DNA of 39,242 bases from Gammaproteobacteria bacterium (GCA_005799745.1 SYFY01000146.1:1-39242), one strand, 5' to 3'; positions 25,673 to 34,215 are shown, counted from the first letter of the stretch. The notes: generated from the sequence alone by a model not told the origin. Numbers and translations are program-made.

Positions 25673-26716
25673 ATGAAAGACGTCATCACCAAGTGGCTTA
25701 AGGGCTGGGCACCTGTCAGCTATCTGCAGGACAACGGTATTCTCGGCATGAACCGCCGTAACGCGGATTACATCTCGCGTTACAACAGTCGCAGCCGTTA
25801 TCCCCTCGTCGACAACAAGCTGCTCACCAAGGAAGTGGTAGAGAAAGCCCGCATCGCCGCCCCGAAACTCATCGATGTCGTAAAGGCGCAGTACGAAATC
25901 GAACACATCGCGCCACGTATCGAGAATCTGACCCAGTTCGTGGTGAAGCCGGCCAACGGGTCCGGCGGCAAAGGCATTCTCGTCATCATCGGTCGGGATG
26001 GTGACCAATATGTCAAAAGTTCCGGCGTGCGTATTGGTCTGGGTGACATCGAACGACACATGACCAACATTCTGAGTGGTCTGCATTCCCTGGGTGGTAA
26101 GCCGGATGTGGCGTTCATTGAGACGCTGATCCAGGTGAGTCAGTACTACGCTCAGTACTCTTACGAAGGTGTGCCCGACATTCGCATCATCGTTTTTAAA
26201 GGCTATCCCGTTATGGGTATGTTGCGACTCGCCACGCACGAGTCCGATGGCAAGGCGAATTTGCATCAAGGCGCGGTTGGTGTGGGTCTCGACCTCGCCA
26301 CCGGTCGCGCCAGCATGGCCGTCCAACACAACAAACGTGTCACCGATCATCCCAATACGGGGCGTCTGCTCTCGGAAATCGCCATCGCTGACTGGAAAGA
26401 ACTGCTGATCCTCGCCGCGCGCTGTTATGAAGTGACGCGCCTCGGTTACCTCGGCTGCGACATCGTCATTGACCAAGAGCGCGGGCCACTCATTCTTGAG
26501 CTAAATGCGCGCCCTGGCCTTGCGGTGCAGATCGCTAACGGCGTAGGTTTGCTGCCCCGTTTGCGTTTGATCGAATCACTCGACGACTTCCCCGTCTCCG
26601 TAGAAGAACGAGTTGAGTTTTCCATGCACCACTTTGCGACCTTTCGCCCACATCGCCCCTCTCAGAACAAAGAGCAGAACAAAGAACCCGAACTGACTAC
26701 ACAGGAGTCTCCATGA
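25673..26716 (+). CDS. alpha-L-glutamate ligase-like protein (RimK-type ATP-grasp)
   Basis: A 347-residue cytosolic ATP-grasp enzyme. The ATP-binding segment is VVKPANGSGGKGILVI (about 83-98), and the metal-binding end is LILELNARPGLAVQIAN (about 275-291). The N-terminus has the group-specific LGMNRRNADYISRYN. ATP-grasp ligases join a carboxylate to an amine through an acyl-phosphate; the substrate of this group is unknown. The tail from about residue 325 is polar and repeats QNKEQNKE. It starts 9 bases after the 7TM gene and overlaps the next gene by ATGA, so all four genes are probably on one transcript. Confidence 0.9.
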   Translation: MKDVITKWLKGWAPVSYLQDNGILGMNRRNADYISRYNSRSRYPLVDNKLLTKEVVEKARIAAPKLIDVVKAQYEIEHIAPRIENLTQFVVKPANGSGGKGILVIIGRDGDQYVKSSGVRIGLGDIERHMTNILSGLHSLGGKPDVAFIETLIQVSQYYAQYSYEGVPDIRIIVFKGYPVMGMLRLATHESDGKANLHQGAVGVGLDLATGRASMAVQHNKRVTDHPNTGRLLSEIAIADWKELLILAARCYEVTRLGYLGCDIVIDQERGPLILELNARPGLAVQIANGVGLLPRLRLIESLDDFPVSVEERVEFSMHHFATFRPHRPSQNKEQNKEPELTTQESP

Positions 26717-27015
26717 TCGTCGTCAATGCCAAGATTGAAGCCACGCCTGAAACCATCGCCGCCATGAAGTCGGCCATTCTCACCATGGAAAAAGCGAGTC
26801 GCGCTGAAGCCGGCTGCGAGGACTACACCTTCAGCGTTGAGCTCGGCAACCCGAGTGTGATGCGTATCACCGAGCGTTGGCAGAGCATGGAAATTCTGGT
26901 GAAACACTTCGCGACACCACACATGGCGGAATTTCGCGCAGCCATGGCTGCGCATCCGCCGAGGGGTGTGACCGCGCACTTCTATGAGGCCAAAGAAGTG
27001 GCGATGCCGTCGTAA
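26713..27015 (+). CDS. putative quinol monooxygenase (antibiotic biosynthesis monooxygenase fold)
   Basis: A 100-residue protein of the ABM / YgiN dimeric alpha-beta barrel fold. Typical segments are the N-terminal MIVVNAKIEATPETIAAM, the central RAEAGCEDYTFSVELGNP, TERWQSMEILVKHFATPHM and a closing VTAHFYEA strand. Members act on quinols or small aromatic compounds without a metal or flavin in many cases. The start overlaps the stop of the ATP-grasp gene (ATGA). A strong hairpin terminator follows after eight bases. A functional tie to the three envelope genes upstream is not obvious. Confidence 0.88.
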   Translation: MIVVNAKIEATPETIAAMKSAILTMEKASRAEAGCEDYTFSVELGNPSVMRITERWQSMEILVKHFATPHMAEFRAAMAAHPPRGVTAHFYEAKEVAMPS

Positions 27016-27023
27016 TCCGCGTC

Positions 27024-27064
27024 CGGATGCTGCTCATGTAGAGCAGCATCCGCTTCGGCTTTTT
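27024..27064 (+). terminator. rho-independent-type terminator after the retropepsin/7TM/ATP-grasp operon
   Basis: A perfect 12-base stem (CGGATGCTGCTC at 27024-27035 and its complement at 27041-27052) with a 5-base loop ATGTA. It is followed by CTTCGGC and then a run of five T. The T run is a little distant from the stem, but the position right after the stop of the last gene and before a convergent gene supports the role. Confidence 0.8.
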
Positions 27065-28152
27065 CAAGCCAGAAACCACTCCATGATTTCCGCATTCATC
27101 TCGCTTGGGTAAGTGTGCGAGAGATCTGCCACAGCTTCATACCGCACCTTCGCGCCGACCGCTTCAAACGACTGCGCGGCCATGGCCGCCATATCCACCG
27201 GGAACATCCAGTCGAGTACACCGTGTGTGATGAACACCGGTAAACCACTTAGACGTTTCGCACTCGACATCTCGAGCAGCATCGGATGAAACGAGGCTGA
27301 CACCGGCGCGAGGTGGGTAAAGGGTGATTCGTCTTGCAATCCAGAAACGTAGGAAAAGGTGCCGCCATCAGACATTCCCGTGAGCAGCATGTGCTCCTGA
27401 TCGATCGTGTAACGCGACGATAGAAACTCCAACATGCGAAAGAGGTTGGGTGTGTCTTCATCCGGGCCCATCAGTGACCAGGTGCGATCAACTGAAGTCG
27501 GAGAAAGCAGGATCGCCCCGAGACTCCGGGCTTCACGCAACCAAGTCGACAAGAAACCCCTCCCATGGCCACTACCGCCGTGCATGGCAACGATAAGCGG
27601 CATCGGTGTATCCGGCTCGGCATACTCAGGGACATAGACTGAAAAGCCGCCGCGCTCCATCGCACCATTCGCCGCATGCAAAACGCCAGTATCGAAACCC
27701 ACCTGCTGCGGCTGTGTGAGACGCTCGAGCAATCGTTCGTCGTCCTGATGCCGCGCGCTCAAAAAGAACCGGCTGACGGGCGGCAACATCGCCGTGATCG
27801 GATACAGCGCTTCGAGAGCTCGCGTCTGATAACGCATCGCGCCGTAGGCCGCCATCACCGGGTTGCTGTGACCCGGCGAATCCACAAAGCCTTCTATCCC
27901 CTTCAGGGTGTTGTTGGCGGCTTCCCGGAGCGACGACTCGAAGTTGCGCAGATGCTCGGGCCACGCTACCGCGCCAAACACCTTGAGCTGATCTTTGAGC
28001 GGATCACGAAACGGTTCTACCGCACCGACCAGTTCGCCCAGGTCCGGTGGATGGAGATAACGCCCTGCTTTTGCAAGCACATCAAGCCCCGTGAGCAGTG
28101 GCGGTAACAAGCCGACAACGGCATCGAACAGTTGTTCTTCAGTCGGTTCCAT
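27064..28152 (-). CDS. alpha/beta hydrolase, esterase/phospholipase-like
   Basis: A 362-residue protein. An N-terminal helical region of about 175 residues, which I do not recognise, precedes an alpha/beta hydrolase domain. The domain has an oxyanion loop MHGGSGHGRGF, a nucleophile elbow GMSDGG, an acid in HGVLDWMFP and a His in LSHTYPSEM, giving a full catalytic triad. It resembles carboxylesterase/phospholipase and depolymerase-type enzymes; the substrate is unknown. No signal peptide is visible. ATG 28152 has a GGGGAAG sequence upstream and is preferred over the longer frame starting at 28191. It is divergent from the AAA ATPase gene. Confidence 0.82.
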   Translation of the reverse strand: MEPTEEQLFDAVVGLLPPLLTGLDVLAKAGRYLHPPDLGELVGAVEPFRDPLKDQLKVFGAVAWPEHLRNFESSLREAANNTLKGIEGFVDSPGHSNPVMAAYGAMRYQTRALEALYPITAMLPPVSRFFLSARHQDDERLLERLTQPQQVGFDTGVLHAANGAMERGGFSVYVPEYAEPDTPMPLIVAMHGGSGHGRGFLSTWLREARSLGAILLSPTSVDRTWSLMGPDEDTPNLFRMLEFLSSRYTIDQEHMLLTGMSDGGTFSYVSGLQDESPFTHLAPVSASFHPMLLEMSSAKRLSGLPVFITHGVLDWMFPVDMAAMAAQSFEAVGAKVRYEAVADLSHTYPSEMNAEIMEWFLA

Positions 28153-28237
28153 AAGATCTTCCCCGGGTCTTACCGTTCGGAGCATACACACAAGCTGCTT
28201 TGGTATGCTCGCAGGAATCTAAACGCACGGTGTTTTC

Positions 28238-29059
28238 ATGTCTTCGTCTTCCCGGATTTCGGCAGAACCGTACTACCTGCCTGTTGGTGATGAGATTGAG
28301 GTTTTTACGGCGGCCTATGCTGCTCGACTGCCGGTGTTGCTCAAGGGGCCAACGGGGTGCGGTAAAACACGCTTCGTCGAACATATGGCCTGGCGGTTGG
28401 AACGGTCGGGCGCTTTGACTGCCGATCCCACCCTCATCACCATTTCCTGTCATGAAGATCTGACCGCCACGGATCTCGTCGGCCGATATCTCCTCATGGG
28501 TGACGAAACGGTATGGCGAGACGGTCCACTGACTCGATCGGTTCGCAGCGGCGCAATTTGTTACCTCGATGAAATCGTGGAGGCACGCAAAGACACCACG
28601 GTGTTGATTCACTCACTCAGCGACCACCGTCGGCTTCTGCCCATCGACAAAACTGGCGAACTGGTCCATGCCCATCCCGACTTTCTCTTGGTCATGTCTT
28701 ACAACCCCGGCTATCAGTCGGTACTCAAAGACCTGAAGCCAAGCACTCGACAACGTTTCGTCAGCATCGAGTTCGACTATCCGGTCTTCGAAAAAGAGGC
28801 CGAGATCATTTGCCACGAAAGTGGTGCCGACAAAGTCATGGCTGAACGACTCGCGACGGTTGCGGCACGGGTACGCAATCTGCGTGACCACGGTTTTGAA
28901 GAAGGTGTCAGCACGCGGCTGTTGATCTACACCGGGCAGCTCATCAGCCAAGGTATTGCACCACGACGTGCGGGTGAACTCGCCATCACTACCGCCATCT
29001 CCGACGACCGCGCCGTGCAAGAAGCGGTGAGGAACATCATCGACGTCATCCTGCCGTGA
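28238..29059 (+). CDS. CbbQ/NirQ/NorQ-type MoxR AAA+ ATPase
   Basis: A 273-residue AAA+ ATPase of the MoxR branch. Walker A is GPTGCGKT (37-44) and Walker B is ICYLDE (107-112). The [15 protein letters not shown] segment (72-86), the MSYNPGYQ sensor-1 region and the [10 protein letters not shown] arginine-finger region are typical of CbbQ/NorQ. CbbQ works with CbbO to remodel Rubisco and NorQ with NorD to activate nitric oxide reductase. Neither target is encoded in this window. The next gene, overlapping by GTGA, is the CbbO/NorD-like VWA partner, so a CbbQO-type complex is the likely product. Confidence 0.92.
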   Translation: MSSSSRISAEPYYLPVGDEIEVFTAAYAARLPVLLKGPTGCGKTRFVEHMAWRLERSGALTADPTLITISCHEDLTATDLVGRYLLMGDETVWRDGPLTRSVRSGAICYLDEIVEARKDTTVLIHSLSDHRRLLPIDKTGELVHAHPDFLLVMSYNPGYQSVLKDLKPSTRQRFVSIEFDYPVFEKEAEIICHESGADKVMAERLATVAARVRNLRDHGFEEGVSTRLLIYTGQLISQGIAPRRAGELAITTAISDDRAVQEAVRNIIDVILP

Positions 29060-30993
29060 TTGCACTCGAGGCCATTGAAGAGTCCCTCGCACTCTTCGCT
29101 GAAGGCATTGCTGGACGCTACATCCACATCAAAACCTTCGGTGAACACACAGGTGTAGCGAGCGACCCTCTGCGTGCAGCGCAAACGACGGAGTCCATCT
29201 ATCTTCCCGAACAGATCCCTTCTGCGGATCGTTCGGCCTATCTCGTGCTGGTCTTGCAGCAGCTCGGATATCGCGAATGTAGAACGTACGATTTTCGCTA
29301 TGAGGCCTGGTGTGAACACGCGGGTCGACCCCTGCCAGTTCTGAGACCACACACGCAACCCGACCGCGACAGCGACTTCACGAAACTGTTCAGCACGTTC
29401 CCAAACCCGGCTGTCGCGAGGCGGCTCTTTCTCATGCTTGAAGAGATCCGCATAAACGCCCATGTTCGCCGCGCGTACCCAGGTGCAGTACGTTATCTGG
29501 ATGACTGGCACACCCAACTGCGTATGAACCTGCCCACCTCAGATGCTCCTTTCGATCAACTGAGCGCCTATGTGTGTGGCGAAGAGGATCGGTGCGTTGA
29601 AATCGCTGATGAACTCCGCGCGCTCGAGATTACAACCGCTGAAGTCATCACTACCGTCGATCTACTCCTACACCTTTACCCACACTTTCATCACGAGCGC
29701 GATATCGAGCTTGAAGCCATTAATGCCGAAGTTTCGGGCACAGAGTGGATGCAACGCGAAGCACGCCTTGAAGACTGGAAAGACGATCTCGAGGAGAAGT
29801 CTCGTCAGCTCTTGGCAGTGGAGATGCTGCAAGCAGAAGACGCGTTGCTCCGCGACGGTGAAGCACTGGACGGAGAAACTCGGGATACCGAACAAACACT
29901 CTACTCCATGAAGAGCGAACGGGACTCGTTGGCCCGTCGGGTAGAGATGGAAAGAGCCGCATTGCGTCACGCGGTCGGTTCACCCAAGCCTAACGCACGC
30001 AGCTTTCGTTACGACGAGTGGGATTGGCTGCAATACCGTTATCTGAAACGCCACTGCCGCCTCTACGAGGAGCGCATTCAACCTGAAGCAGATGCGGATG
30101 TGGAAGCGCTCCGCAAAGTTATCCGCCAGTGGCGCGCGCAGGTGAAGTCACAACTCGCACAGCTCAAACCCATGGGGTTGCAGCGTGTTTACCGCGTGCA
30201 CGACGGAGACGAACTCGATCTCAACGCTGTGCTCAATGCACGTCAGGACATTCGTGCGGGCATTTCACCGGATGAACGCACCTATAGCCGACGTGACCGC
30301 GTGCAACGGGACATCTGCGCGGCGTTTCTCATCGACCTGTCCGCCTCCACCGACGACCCCATAAACCCACCGGAACCCGCTGCCTTCGATCCGGATGAAG
30401 AGATTCCGAATCTGCGTGACCCGTACTTCGAACCGCCTGACGAACCACCCCAGGAAGAACCCCGCAAGATTATTCATGTGCAGCGTGAAGCGATGTTAGT
30501 GATGGCATCGGCACTTGATGTTCTTGGCGACAGCTTTGGCATCTATGGCTTCTCTGGCTACGGCCACGACTGTGTGGAGTTCTATGTTGCCAAAGAACCC
30601 GATGAAGCCCTCAACATGCGTGTGCTGCACAACATTGCGTCGATGCAGCCGAAACGGAGTACGCGCATGGGACCGGCCATTCGCCATGCAGCGACCAAAC
30701 TCATCAGCGCAGGTCAGTCGATGAAGATTCTCATCGTGTTGTCAGACGGATTTCCTCAAGACTCTGGTTACGGCCCCATACGCGGTGATCACGAGTACGG
30801 CGTACAGGACACGGCCAGGGCGCTGGCTGAAGCAGCAAGCAAGGGCATCGAGACCTTCTGCATCACGGTTGATCGTTCAGGACACGACTATTTGAAGCGG
30901 ATGTGCCCCGATGCGCGGTATCTGGTTATCGACGAGATGGAGGATCTGCCAGAGGCACTGACAAAGGTGTACACAACACTGACGCTGCGGTGA
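29056..30993 (+). CDS. CbbO/NorD-type VWA domain protein
   Basis: A 645-residue partner of the AAA ATPase, starting at GTG 29056 inside the ATPase stop region. The N-terminal half (about 1-225) is alpha-helical like CbbO/NorD. A charged, Glu/Arg-rich coiled-coil segment lies around 230-310. A VWA domain occupies about 420-640. Its MIDAS is complete: DLSAS at 427-431, T536 in [10 protein letters not shown] and D564 in [12 protein letters not shown]. In known CbbQO and NorQD pairs, the VWA protein forms the client-recognition part. Here a metal-bound acidic residue on an unknown client is expected to dock at the MIDAS. The client is not apparent from the neighbours. Confidence 0.92.
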   Translation: MIALEAIEESLALFAEGIAGRYIHIKTFGEHTGVASDPLRAAQTTESIYLPEQIPSADRSAYLVLVLQQLGYRECRTYDFRYEAWCEHAGRPLPVLRPHTQPDRDSDFTKLFSTFPNPAVARRLFLMLEEIRINAHVRRAYPGAVRYLDDWHTQLRMNLPTSDAPFDQLSAYVCGEEDRCVEIADELRALEITTAEVITTVDLLLHLYPHFHHERDIELEAINAEVSGTEWMQREARLEDWKDDLEEKSRQLLAVEMLQAEDALLRDGEALDGETRDTEQTLYSMKSERDSLARRVEMERAALRHAVGSPKPNARSFRYDEWDWLQYRYLKRHCRLYEERIQPEADADVEALRKVIRQWRAQVKSQLAQLKPMGLQRVYRVHDGDELDLNAVLNARQDIRAGISPDERTYSRRDRVQRDICAAFLIDLSASTDDPINPPEPAAFDPDEEIPNLRDPYFEPPDEPPQEEPRKIIHVQREAMLVMASALDVLGDSFGIYGFSGYGHDCVEFYVAKEPDEALNMRVLHNIASMQPKRSTRMGPAIRHAATKLISAGQSMKILIVLSDGFPQDSGYGPIRGDHEYGVQDTARALAEAASKGIETFCITVDRSGHDYLKRMCPDARYLVIDEMEDLPEALTKVYTTLTLR

Positions 30994-31086
30994 TGATTCA
31001 CAGAAGTTGACTCAACCGCTTGGAAAGTCCATCGAATTAGTGTCGAATCGCCAGCTGGCCGCCCACAGGAACATGAGGCGTTTGTC

Positions 31087-31518
31087 ATGATCGGTATCGA
31101 TCTTGGAACCACCAACAGTGTCATCGCGTACTGGCAAGACAATGCGCCTCATGTCATTCCGGATTCCGGGGGCCGCAGACTGACACCCTCCGTCGTGAGT
31201 GTTGATGACGATGGCAGCATCCTCGTCGGTGAAGCCGCACGCCACCGTTTGCCAACGCATCCAGAAAAAACCGTAGCCGCCTTCAAACGCCGTATGGGGA
31301 CAACTTCGACGGTGCAGCTCGCGCCGGGCACGGTGTTCCGTGCTGAAGAACTCTCGGCGCTCGTCCTGAAGAAGCTGATCGGTGATGCGAGCTCACACCT
31401 CGGTCGCACCATCGATCGTTGTGTGGTGAGTGTCCCTGCCTACTTCAACGATACGCAGCGCAAAGCCACATGTGATGCCGCCAAACTTGCAGGTATCGAT
31501 GCGCTTCTGATCAACTAA
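31087..31518 (+). CDS. HscC-like Hsp70, N-terminal fragment up to the first stop
   Basis: The 143 residues that normal translation would produce. They cover the first lobe of the ATPase domain (phosphate 1 motif IGIDLGTTNS) and end at LLIN, just where the conserved NEPTAAA segment begins. The product would lack the second lobe and the substrate-binding domain, so it would not be a working chaperone. Confidence 0.6.
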   Translation: MIGIDLGTTNSVIAYWQDNAPHVIPDSGGRRLTPSVVSVDDDGSILVGEAARHRLPTHPEKTVAAFKRRMGTTSTVQLAPGTVFRAEELSALVLKKLIGDASSHLGRTIDRCVVSVPAYFNDTQRKATCDAAKLAGIDALLIN

Positions 31519-31635
31519 CCCACCGCGGCAGCCATCGCCTACGGCGTTCATTCGAAGGTTGATCACCAGAAGATCGCTATTGTTGATCTGGGTGGTGGAA
31601 CCCTCGACATCTCCATTCTCGAATTCTTCGACGGC

Positions 31636-32493
31636 GTGATGGAGGTGTATGCGACTGCTGGCGACAACTGGCTAGGTGGCGAAGACTTCGACACCGTCAT
31701 CGCGCAGGCCATGCTCGAGTCACTCAAACTCGACGACAAGCAGCTCACGGCACTGCAACGCAGCGCGATCCGAACCCACGCACAACGCGCCAAACACGCA
31801 CTTTCAGCAAGTCACTCGACCAATCTCTGCATCACACTGGAACTAGGGAAAAGTACCACCACACGCGAGTTTTCACTGACACGCGCCGAGTTTGAAGAAC
31901 GTTGCAAACCACTACTCGAGCGCGTTCAACGCACCCTTGAACGCGCCATGAAGGACGCACGCCTCGGTCCCGCGGCGGTGAATCAAGTCATTCTCGTGGG
32001 CGGCTCCACGCGTATGCCCGTGATCCGCAACCTGGTTGGGCGATTGTTCGGCCAGCTACCACTTTCACACCTGAACCCCGACGAGATCATGGGTATGGGT
32101 GCTGCCGTGCAAGCAGCAATGCGAGACAACGACTCCGCACTTGCAGACTTCGTATTGACTGACGTTTGCCCCTATACCCTCGGCATTGAGATCGCCGTGG
32201 AATCAGGACCGAGCAGTTACGAACAAGGACACTTCCTACCGATCATCGAGCGCAACTCTCCGGTGCCGGTCAGTCGCGTCGAGACCATCAGGCCGGTCAG
32301 TCGTACACAGCGTCAGGTGTTGTGCAAGATCTACCAGGGTGAAAGCCGCCTCACGGTCAACAACGTGCTCCTTGGATCGATTGAAATAGAGGTACCACTT
32401 CTCGCCAAGGATCGCAGCGTCGACGTGCGTTTTACTTACGACAACGAAGGTCTTCTTGAGGTCAAAACCGAAGTTAAGGCCAACGCCACGTAG
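31636..32493 (+). CDS. HscC-like Hsp70, middle fragment between the first and second stops
   Basis: The frame is open from 31519; GTG 31636 and ATG 31639 are the first plausible restarts. It covers the second ATPase lobe (AGDNWLGGEDFD; VGGSTRMP) and most of the beta substrate-binding domain. I see no good ribosome-binding site at the restart, and the phosphate 1 and 2 motifs are missing, so separate expression is doubtful. Confidence 0.35.
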   Translation: MMEVYATAGDNWLGGEDFDTVIAQAMLESLKLDDKQLTALQRSAIRTHAQRAKHALSASHSTNLCITLELGKSTTTREFSLTRAEFEERCKPLLERVQRTLERAMKDARLGPAAVNQVILVGGSTRMPVIRNLVGRLFGQLPLSHLNPDEIMGMGAAVQAAMRDNDSALADFVLTDVCPYTLGIEIAVESGPSSYEQGHFLPIIERNSPVPVSRVETIRPVSRTQRQVLCKIYQGESRLTVNNVLLGSIEIEVPLLAKDRSVDVRFTYDNEGLLEVKTEVKANAT

Positions 32494-32786
32494 AAGACGC
32501 TCTTGGTTAACAACTCCGGTAAAACTCTCAGCGAAGAAGAGATGCGCGACAAGCTGGAAAAACTCGCAAATCTCAAGATTCACCCACGAGACCGCCAGGA
32601 GAACCGAACGGCGATCGCGCGGGCTGAGCGACTCTTCGAAGAAAATCTCGGCGGTCACCGTACTGCCATTGCCGATGGACTGCGCCAGTTCGAAACCGTT
32701 CTCGCCTCTTAGGACATGGCTGCCGCAGAGGATGCTCGTTAGATGTTCATGGCCTTTCTTGATCAGTTCGATCGGGACGTTTTCCG

Positions 32787-34199
32787 TTGAGTGAACGCGA
32801 CTGGCCCTCGTCGGAACTCGGTATCGATCCAACCGATGATGAACGAGCGATCAAACGCGCGTATGCAGTGCTGCTGAAAAAAACGCGGCCGCAAGACGAT
32901 CCGGATGGCTATCAACGGTTACGAACTGCCTACGATTCTGCTCTGCACTCGGCCAAGTGGGAGCAGGATGCGAACGAAGAGTTTGAACCACGATTTGAGG
33001 AACGATTAGAGGCCCGATTAGAGGAACAGGCCGACGATAAACCGCCCACCTCCGTCGAGCCTGCACTCACATTCCTGACACCGAAGGATCTCGAGGCACC
33101 ACCACGGAACAACTTCGTTGCAGTGTGCGATCAGCTCATCGCTGATTTCGACCGAGTGTTCGAACTGTCCGATCCGATTGCTCGGGAAAAAGCGCTCGCT
33201 TCCTGGATCCACTCTGAGCCGTTAGACACCTTCGCCATCCGCACCCACATCTCAATTCAAATCTTGAGCAGAGTCCTGTCAGTCTTCGGTGAACAGGACG
33301 AATGGAACAAGGGTATCGCGTTAACTCCAGCCACCATCAAAGCTCTGGGTCAACGATTCTCGTGGTTGGACGATCAGATACAGCTCGGCAATCTCTTTGA
33401 ACGCCATGCACTCAGTAGACTATTTGGAATAATCGAACCCCAACCTGCAAGGCCCGTTGAAACCGTAAAGAGAGGAGTCTTCTTCTGGTTGAGGACCATC
33501 GCAATTTTTCTGTTTTTCACGTGGGTACTGTCAATACTGCTCACGATGATCAATCGGAGTTTAAACGGCCCGTTCATCGGCGATGCACAAAAGGCGTTTG
33601 CTCGTGGGGAGACTGCGAAGGCTGTCGAGATTCTTCGGGAGCGGATCGACGACAAACCAAGAGATGACAGCGCCCACATCTTATTGGCCGCCCTCTTAAT
33701 ACGAGACGGCAAGTCAGAAGAAGCATGCGCAGTGACGCGTGTCGTCCCTGATAAGGCACTCAACTGGAATCCGGGTGTCCTTACGCCAGGTCGAGTGGGT
33801 GGCTCCACAGATTACGACACCTCGCTTCTCAAGGATTTCGTTGAGAACGCTTACGAATGTGAGCAAAAACCTTACTTCGCCAACGACTACGCCTGGTTTC
33901 TGGCAACGTCACCCAATGAATCTGTCCGCAACGGCGCAGATGCGGTGTACTGGGTCGAACGCGCGGAGCTCGGATCAAGCGACAACCCCGCCTATGTGGA
34001 TACTGCTGCAGCTGCATATGCAGAAGCCGGCGATTTGGATAGAGCCGTGGAGCTAGAGAGCAGAGCGATCAATATGACTGAGCGCAACATAGAGGCAGCA
34101 AACATTCTACGAAAGCCAGATTTCGAAAGCCGCCTAAAGGAGCTCCAAAACCGCCTCGTGCTGTATCAACAAGGCAAGCCGTTTCGCACAAACTACTGA
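32787..34199 (+). CDS. membrane-anchored J-domain-like protein with TPR-like C-terminus
   Basis: A 470-residue protein starting at TTG 32787, which overlaps the Hsp70 stop as TTGA. The first ~60 residues follow a J-domain pattern (ELGIDPTDDERAIKRAYAVL...YQRLRTAYDSAL), but the HPD tripeptide expected in the loop is RPQ followed by DDPDG. A Glu/Arg-rich stretch (ERLEARLEEQADDK, about 70-85) comes next. A single membrane helix lies at about 231-255 (FFWLRTIAIFLFFTWVLSIL). The C-terminal part is TPR- or Sel1-like (AFARGETAKAVEILRERIDD). In E. coli, hscC lies next to djlB and djlC, whose products are J-like partners, so this is the likely cochaperone of the upstream Hsp70. Confidence 0.82.
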   Translation: MSERDWPSSELGIDPTDDERAIKRAYAVLLKKTRPQDDPDGYQRLRTAYDSALHSAKWEQDANEEFEPRFEERLEARLEEQADDKPPTSVEPALTFLTPKDLEAPPRNNFVAVCDQLIADFDRVFELSDPIAREKALASWIHSEPLDTFAIRTHISIQILSRVLSVFGEQDEWNKGIALTPATIKALGQRFSWLDDQIQLGNLFERHALSRLFGIIEPQPARPVETVKRGVFFWLRTIAIFLFFTWVLSILLTMINRSLNGPFIGDAQKAFARGETAKAVEILRERIDDKPRDDSAHILLAALLIRDGKSEEACAVTRVVPDKALNWNPGVLTPGRVGGSTDYDTSLLKDFVENAYECEQKPYFANDYAWFLATSPNESVRNGADAVYWVERAELGSSDNPAYVDTAAAAYAEAGDLDRAVELESRAINMTERNIEAANILRKPDFESRLKELQNRLVLYQQGKPFRTNY

Positions 34200-34215
34200 C
34201 AGGCGTCGGCCACTT

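Larger units (their letters stand above)
31087..32790 (+). pseudogene. hscC: HscC-type Hsp70 (DnaK family) with four in-frame stop codons
   Basis: A 568-codon frame that reads as a full-length HscC-like Hsp70 apart from stops at codons 144 (TAA, 31516-31518), 469 (TAG, 32491-32493), 542 (TAG, 32710-32712) and 552 (TAG, 32740-32742). There is no frameshift from ATG to the final TGA. The ATPase domain is intact around the stops: IGIDLGTTNSVIAY, then PTAAAIAYGV, VDLGGGTLDISIL, GDNWLGGEDFD and VGGSTRMPVIRN. The substrate-binding domain includes ERNSPVPVSRVET and the C-terminal LKIHPRDRQENR. Each stop is one C-to-T step from a Gln codon, and homologues have a Glu at the first site. A GAGG-type ribosome-binding site precedes the ATG. 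The frame end overlaps the J-like gene start. Confidence 0.8.

Noticed and set aside
25580-26476. A 298-codon minus-strand frame over the RimK-like ligase
   Set aside because: It mirrors a gene with clear ATP-grasp motifs; no independent domain or ribosome-binding site was visible.
28238-30993. Assignment as norQ/norD or cbbQ/cbbO by name
   Set aside because: No nitric oxide reductase or Rubisco gene lies in the window, so only the family type is given.
31516-32742. Genome-wide reassignment of TAA/TAG to glutamine
   Set aside because: TAG ends the M48 protease, Smr, zinc ADH and retropepsin-lipoprotein genes at family-appropriate lengths, and TAA ends the RND adaptor, 7TM, ABM and OmpA-like genes. 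Ordinary CAA and CAG codons are used throughout, including in the same Hsp70 frame.
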